Assembly: GCA_002869885.2 (NCBI GenBank)
Contig: NEWR02000008.1
Span: forward strand, 52,174 to 116,173
Length of the DNA: 64,000 nucleotides
DNA from: Nitrospira sp. CG24C
Lineage (GTDB): Bacteria; Nitrospirota; Nitrospiria; Nitrospirales; Nitrospiraceae
Direction of reading: 5' to 3'
The notes below the pieces were generated by a model that was not told the origin of the DNA, searched no databases, and worked only from the letters and a program-made list of their open reading frames with translations. Below are positions 60,000 to 64,000 of the stretch, one piece after another. A program made the translations under genes and the position numbers. Position 1 is the stretch's first letter; each line of letters begins with the position of its first letter.

Positions 60000-60246
60000 A
60001 CACTTCTGCTGCAATCGCGGAGACGAAAATCAGAACTCATTGCGGTATTCTTTCTTCGCGCCAGGATTATACAAAGGGCGCTCGACCTCGCAAGCGCGGT
60101 GGCGACGCACCTAACGGCGGGCAGGCTCGCCGCTCGGCCCCTCAACATACTGCACGAGTACGCATCGGGGTCTCGCGGCTCCGCATGCCCGTCTCGCAAC
60201 GCGACTGCGCGATTTCGCCACGAACCGTCATGAATAATGCGGGCTA
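59981..60246. mobile_element. Small element with perfect 19-bp terminal inverted repeats
   Basis: TAGCCCGCATTATTCATGA at 59981-59999 and its exact complement at 60228-60246 bound a 266-bp GC-rich segment with no credible gene. This is the build of a miniature inverted-repeat element. It lies exactly between hemH and hemG, supplying the hemH stop codon and the DNA 4 bp upstream of the hemG start. No clear target-site duplication was seen beyond a possible TA. Confidence 0.75.
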
Positions 60247-60250
60247 GATC

Positions 60251-61699
60251 GTGAGCAACCTCCGCACAATCGCCGTCATCGGTGGTGGGATCTCAGGACT
60301 CTCAACTGCCTATGCCCTTCACGAACAGGCTGCGGCGGCCGGTATCCCGATCCGCTGCACCGTAGTCGATAGCGCTCCCGTCTGGGGAGGCAAGATCGTC
60401 ACCCACAGGGTCGGCGATCTTGTGACGGAGGCAGGCCCCGATTCCTTCCTCTCTCAGAAACCAGCCGGTCTCGAACTCTGCGACAAATTGGGGTTGACCG
60501 ATCAACTCATCAACACCAACGAGACAGGCAAGAGAGCCTCTGTCTACTCACGTGGCCGCCTGCATGAACTGCCAGAGGGATTGGTGATGATTGCCCCCAG
60601 TCAGCTGGGGCCCTTTCTCCGAAGTGGACTCTTGAGTTGGGCGGGGCTCGCACGGATGGGACTGGATTTGGCCGCGCCGGTGAAGCGGTCACAAGAAGAT
60701 GAGTCCTTGGCCAGCTTCTTCCGGCGGCGAGTTGGTCGGCAGGCGTTCGAGCGAATGATCGAGCCATTGATGGCCGGGATCTATGCGGGCGACGCGGAAC
60801 AGATGAGCCTGCAAGCCACCTTCCCACGGTTTGTCGAATTGGAACAACAGTACGGGAGTGTGATTCGCGGGATGATGGCGTCTCGGAAGGACGGCCCGCC
60901 TGCCACGCGCTCCGGTCCGAAGCGGACGATGTTCATCAGCCTGAAAAACGGGTTGTCGGATCTAGTCGCTACCCTTGTCCACCGATTGACAGACCAAGGT
61001 GTCACGCTCAGGGGAAACTGCGTCGTCGATGCATTACGGGTACGTTCCCATCAGCCTGGTCGCTGGATGTACGACGTCATCCTCCATGACGGCTCAGCCC
61101 TGTCCGTGGACAGTCTCGTGCTGGCAACCCCGGCCTATGTGTCGGCAGAATTGGTTCGTCCACTCACCCCCATTGCCGGCGGGTTGCTGGAGATGATTCC
61201 CTATTCTTCGACGGCGACGATCGCGATGGCCTACCCGCGTGCATCGGTGTCCGGCGCGGCTGAAGGCTTCGGCTTTGTCGTCCCGAGGGTAGAAGGACGC
61301 GACCTCATTGCAGCGACCTGGACATCGCTCAAGTGGCCACACCGCGCTCCGCCAGATCAACTCCTGGTGCGTTGTTATGTCGGCGGAGTCGGGCGAGAAG
61401 TAATTTTACAGTTAGATGATCAGGCTTTGGTTGCGCGGGTCAGGACAGAGTTGGCCAGTATGTGCGGCGTGACCGCGGAGCCGGGGTTTGTCGAAGTCAA
61501 TCGCTGGATGAGGGCCATGCCGCAATACACGCTGGGGCATCTCGAACGGCTGAACCAGATCGAAGCAGCGCTCAGTCGATATGGGGGACTGGTCCTCACA
61601 GGCGCCGGCTATCGCGGCGTCGGGATTCCTGACTGTATCCGTGATGGAGCGGTCGCGGCCGAGCGGGTGATGCGATATTTATCGGGAGAACGATCGTAA
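60251..61699 (+). CDS. hemG: HemG (HemY-type) protoporphyrinogen oxidase
   Basis: 482 aa flavoprotein. N-terminal FAD site AVIGGGISGLSTAYALHEQA; VVDSAPVWGGKIVTHRVGDL and TEAGPDSFLSQKPAGLELCD; RMIEPLMAGIYAGDAEQMSL; C-terminal FAD region LVLTGAGYRGVGIPDCIRDG. This is the oxygen-dependent HemY/PPOX family, converting protoporphyrinogen to protoporphyrin, the substrate of HemH. The GTG start lies 4 bp after the inverted-repeat element and lacks a Shine-Dalgarno sequence. Confidence 0.94.
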   Translation: MSNLRTIAVIGGGISGLSTAYALHEQAAAAGIPIRCTVVDSAPVWGGKIVTHRVGDLVTEAGPDSFLSQKPAGLELCDKLGLTDQLINTNETGKRASVYSRGRLHELPEGLVMIAPSQLGPFLRSGLLSWAGLARMGLDLAAPVKRSQEDESLASFFRRRVGRQAFERMIEPLMAGIYAGDAEQMSLQATFPRFVELEQQYGSVIRGMMASRKDGPPATRSGPKRTMFISLKNGLSDLVATLVHRLTDQGVTLRGNCVVDALRVRSHQPGRWMYDVILHDGSALSVDSLVLATPAYVSAELVRPLTPIAGGLLEMIPYSSTATIAMAYPRASVSGAAEGFGFVVPRVEGRDLIAATWTSLKWPHRAPPDQLLVRCYVGGVGREVILQLDDQALVARVRTELASMCGVTAEPGFVEVNRWMRAMPQYTLGHLERLNQIEAALSRYGGLVLTGAGYRGVGIPDCIRDGAVAAERVMRYLSGERS

Positions 61700-61707
61700 T
61701 TCGAAAC

Positions 61708-61824
61708 GTAACTACTGAGGTAGATAGGCTGAAGGGGTTCAGGCTGAAGGCTTTTAGGCCGAAAACTGAAGGTCGGATTTCCGAGCACTTCAGCCTGAAC
61801 CCCTTCGGCCTGTACCCCTACCTC
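61708..61824. repeat. Palindromic repeat family B, copy 6
   Basis: ACTACTGAGGTAGATAGGCT at the start; TCAGCCTGAACCCCTTCGGC at the end. Nearly identical to copy 5 over ~100 bp, in the same orientation. Downstream of hemG. Confidence 0.78.
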
Positions 61825-61840
61825 GAAACAAGGAATTGCC

Positions 61841-62248
61841 ATGGATACTCAAATAAAAATCATCGATGTGACCGGACCGTACCGCGAACCTCACGAGCAG
61901 GTGTTTTCCTATGACTATTCTATCCAACGGGCCTCCTGGGCGACCGCCCAGGCTGTGCGCGTGAAGGTGTCCATTCCGGATGAATTGGATGTGCTTCGTG
62001 GCAAGATTTTTGGAGCCGTCGCAGGAACACCGGGTCAGCAACTCATAATTTCGAAATGCCTGTCGCGGCATATCGCAGACGAAAAAATCCGCATCGCCGA
62101 AGCAGACAGCATGTTGTCGGAGCGCCGCGATACAGTCGTGGCCCCCTACACAGGGCCACTGGTTCATCTGTTCCCACGGCTCGATACCTGGGCGGCTGAA
62201 CAGCGAGATGCGTTGCGGGCAGAAATTAAGACGCTGGTGGGACTGTAA
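61841..62248 (+). CDS. Hypothetical protein
   Basis: 135 aa, no signal peptide. Mixed composition with VTGPYREPHEQVFSYDYSIQ, VRVKVSIPDELDVLRGKIFG and PRLDTWAAEQRDALRAEIKT. No family recognised. It lies 141 bp after hemG, behind repeat family B, and no close partner is visible. Confidence 0.65.
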   Translation: MDTQIKIIDVTGPYREPHEQVFSYDYSIQRASWATAQAVRVKVSIPDELDVLRGKIFGAVAGTPGQQLIISKCLSRHIADEKIRIAEADSMLSERRDTVVAPYTGPLVHLFPRLDTWAAEQRDALRAEIKTLVGL

Positions 62249-62410
62249 TCCGGCCGTGACTGCGTGAAGTGCGAGACATGCGAGAAAGGCGCGACGTGAA
62301 GGTTGAGGCGTGAATACAGGTAGCGAGTCGATCCGAAATCCCCTACCGGACAGGCAGATGGAACAGCCGCACACCTTGCGCCGCTCTGGCAAAGGTGATA
62401 CCGTACCGGC

Positions 62411-62596
62411 ATGACACAATTGGCTCAGCAACTGGACCAGAAGCTCGCCACGTGGAGCCCGCAAGTCGTAGCGCAGGTCGAACAGATCGTGACCGAAGTG
62501 ATGGAGTTAGCCGACGCCAACGCCGTCGATCTCCTCCCGTCTCGCACCGTAGTCCAAGAAGTGCTCAATACCCTTGATGAAAGCCAAGCCGGGTGA
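62411..62596 (+). CDS. Antitoxin partner of MazF-type toxin
   Basis: 61 aa: MTQLAQQLDQKLATWSPQVV, then AQVEQIVTEVMELADANAVD and a tail SRTVVQEVLNTLDESQAG. Size, acidity and the 20-bp overlap with the MazF-type gene fit an antitoxin, although I recognise no named family. Confidence 0.7.
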   Translation: MTQLAQQLDQKLATWSPQVVAQVEQIVTEVMELADANAVDLLPSRTVVQEVLNTLDESQAG

Positions 62597-62894
62597 AATC
62601 TGGCTGGCCGATCTAGGATTGGCCGCCAAAGTCCGTCCCGTGCTGGTCGTCTCCCGTTATGATCCTGACCCGCCTCGTGCCCTCACCATCTATCTCCCAC
62701 TGACCACCCAAAACCGAGGCAGTCGCTATGAGGTATCGGTGGGTCCACTCCCATTTCTCGATCGCACCTCTGTGGTCAACGTCCAGGGGATTGGGGCGCT
62801 GATCGAACCTCGGTTGGAACGCAAACTTGGCCAACTGCCGGCGGACACCTTTGCCAAGGTCAAAGAGGCTCTGCGCTTCGCCCTCGAATTGTAG
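62577..62894 (+). CDS. mazF: MazF/PemK-type toxin
   Basis: 105 aa from ATG 62577. KPGEIWLADLGLAAKVRPVL VVSRYDPD is the MazF start (R next to PVLVVS); LTIYLPLTTQNRGSRYEVSV, then VNVQGIGALIEPRLERKLGQ LPADTF. It should be an endoribonuclease, held inactive by the upstream gene it overlaps. Confidence 0.87.
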   Translation: MKAKPGEIWLADLGLAAKVRPVLVVSRYDPDPPRALTIYLPLTTQNRGSRYEVSVGPLPFLDRTSVVNVQGIGALIEPRLERKLGQLPADTFAKVKEALRFALEL

Positions 62895-63012
62895 GCTCCA
62901 GCGCCCCCTTCGCCTGCCATCGACCCCGCCCTCGTGCTCAAGAAGCTAGGACAACTAGCCCCGACCGATCAAGCCGCTCTTCGGCAGGCGCTCAGCATCA
63001 TTCTTGGTTAGA
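62895..63012 (+). pseudogene. Remnant of a second MazF-like C-terminus
   Basis: In frame with the preceding gene but after its stop, PAIDPALVLKKLGQLAPTDQ AALRQALSIILG runs to a stop at 63010-63012. This resembles the tail of MazF/PemK proteins (LGxL..D..xxRxALxxILG) and has no start of its own. Possible leftover of a duplicated or replaced toxin. Confidence 0.45.
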
Positions 63013-63136
63013 CCCACCGCACCTACTTCTTTTCTTGCGCGCTTGCTTCGAGTATCGCATTCATATCAGCCACATGCGCCATCAGTTATTCTACCTGTCC
63101 TCGTTTTCTTGCTTAGCCTGGCCAATTTTCCCTCAC

Positions 63137-63460
63137 TTATGGAGTAGGTCGGAATAGCAACCATGCAGCCGTTCCTGCCGAAACAGATGAAGCGATGAGA
63201 AGAATGATTAGTATCTTGCGAAAGCCAACAAACTTTTCCTCCAGATGAGCCAGCCTAGTTACGGGATCCGGTTCTTTGAGGATGTTTCTCTTGTCCTGCG
63301 CATAACGAAGACAAAAAGCAACAATCGTCAGAGGGCCTATAATTGTTACGTAGCAGAACTTCTCAATCGCAGAAGCATTCCCTCCACGGATGGCAAGGAG
63401 AACTGGCCCAATAAATAGACCGATTGTCGCGAAAATCTTTAGGAGATAAGAGCTATCCAA
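63137..63460 (-). CDS. Small membrane protein
   Basis: 107 aa. Three hydrophobic helices: LLKIFATIGLFIGPVLLAIR, FCYVTIIGPLTIVAFCLRYA and ILIILLIASSVSAGTAAWLL, with a polar loop (DPVTRLAHLEEKFVGFRK). Function unknown. Base composition is AT-richer than the haem genes, which may point to acquisition. Confidence 0.65.
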   Translation of the reverse strand: MDSSYLLKIFATIGLFIGPVLLAIRGGNASAIEKFCYVTIIGPLTIVAFCLRYAQDKRNILKEPDPVTRLAHLEEKFVGFRKILIILLIASSVSAGTAAWLLFRPTP

Positions 63461-63569
63461 TCGAGATGCCCCTCAAAGCGTATGCAACCCCCAATCTGAC
63501 CCTAATCAATCGCATTATGTTGGACAACAAGTATTTCCCTAAGAGAATTAACACTAAAGGTCCTTAACA

Positions 63570-63598
63570 GTGTCAGGTCTTGTAATCACAAATTTATC
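63570..63598. repeat. GTGTCAGGTCTTGTAATCAC repeat, copy 2
   Basis: GTGTCAGGTCTTGTAATCAC then AAATTTATC differs from 50821-50849 at only a few positions. It sits in a ~285-bp gap (63461-63744) without a gene. Confidence 0.5.
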
Positions 63599-63744
63599 CT
63601 TAGCGTCAATGCTGCAAGACAGCTAATGGTAGATTCTACAGATTTCCCCACCGGAGGCAACGAGAATGCCGCTTCGATCATTCCGAGTAATCGTTGCGGG
63701 AAGAAATTGAAACTTGGATGGACGGCAGCTGGGTTGTTGTCGCA

Positions 63745-63868
63745 GCAGGCTGCTCAAAAAGGCCGTCAGCAAGGCCGCAGCGAGTGAAGACCGGAGGCGT
63801 ACCCTCTGGGGTACGTTGAGGATCTGAACGATGCGAGAACGCCGCTGGCGGCCTTTTTCAGCAGCCTG
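63745..63868. mobile_element. Inverted-repeat element with GCAGGCTGCTCAAAAAGGCC ends
   Basis: GCAGGCTGCTCAAAAAGGCC GTCAGC (63745-63770) pairs with GCTGGCGGCCTTTTTCAGCA GCCTGT at the other end, with three mismatches in 26 bp. The ~75-bp centre has no gene. The right end abuts the stop codon of the next gene. A related end word occurs at 18098. Confidence 0.6.
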
Positions 63869-64000
63869 TCAGAAGATTTTTCGATACTGACGCGAATGCA
63901 CCCCCGACTCATCAGCAAAGCCGAGGGAGGCGCTGTCGGGATTGCCGGTATCGTTGAGATCGATGCGATAGTAGCCGCGGATGGCTTCCATCGCCGTCTC
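63868..64000 (-). CDS. C-terminal part of an unknown protein (cut by window edge)
   Basis: 44 codons are visible, ending in a TGA at 63868-63870: ETAMEAIRGYYRIDLNDTGN then PDSASLGFADESGVHSRQYR KIF. The gene continues beyond the right edge. The stop codon lies at the end of the 63745-63868 element, so the C-terminus could be altered by it. Family not recognised. Confidence 0.5.

Noticed and set aside
59996..60247. An 83-codon open frame inside the hemH-hemG element
   Set aside because: It starts and ends in the inverted repeats and has no ribosome binding site or plausible protein pattern.

Overview
The window looks like a chromosomal piece of a Gram-negative bacterium of the Nitrospira type (Nitrospirota). 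That assignment is inference, not proof. It rests on GC-rich coding DNA, a large compact flagellar operon with two sigma-54 activators, outer-membrane porins, a haem cluster hemE-hemH-hemG, a short-form glycogen phosphorylase, and very abundant palindromic intergenic repeats. No rRNA and no CRISPR array were seen.

Region 1 (1-27269, all minus strand) is a flagellar and regulatory block. In transcription order it holds a NarL-type regulator, a FleQ/FlrA-like sigma-54 activator, a secreted TPR protein, a FlrB-like kinase and a FlrC-like activator. These lead into flgB-flgC-fliE-fliF-fliG-fliH-fliI-fliJ-motE-fliK-flgD-flgE, then fliL-fliM-fliN-fliO-fliP-fliQ-fliR-flhB-flhA-flhF. FliH carries an N-terminal CheY-like receiver domain. 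A full-consensus sigma-54 promoter precedes fliL and a near-consensus one precedes the TPR gene.

Region 2 (27931-32343) holds an HDOD protein coupled to the soluble transhydrogenase sthA, a ferritin-like protein, a CAT-anticodon tRNA, two small overlapping genes (one a zinc ribbon), and a LexA/CI-like repressor with a perfect 17-bp palindrome against its start codon.

Region 3 (32703-43816) is an oxyanion-uptake island built as a divergon. Leftward run an Xre regulator with a ligand-binding domain, an AlgE-like porin and modA-modB-modC. Rightward run a YezD-like protein, an OprP-like porin, a second ModA, a lipoprotein, sbp and cysT. cysT is cut off after about 230 codons and is joined head-on to the first 26 codons of an EF-Tu gene, whose usual tRNA-Tyr-Gly-Thr leader cluster follows. 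This is a true rearrangement breakpoint or an assembly chimera.

Region 4 (44341-57702) holds a secreted HExxH protein, a UvrD-type helicase, a DUF433/DUF5615 toxin-antitoxin pair, a gene-poor stretch with a frameshifted gene and repeat debris, hypothetical proteins, glgP and two HEAT-repeat proteins.

Region 5 (57931-64000) holds hemE, hemH and hemG. A 266-bp element with perfect 19-bp terminal inverted repeats sits between hemH and hemG. A MazF-type toxin-antitoxin pair with a toxin-tail remnant, a membrane protein, another inverted-repeat element and a cut-off gene close the window.

At least five families of palindromic intergenic repeats recur. Several supply start regions, Shine-Dalgarno sequences or stop codons of the adjacent genes.
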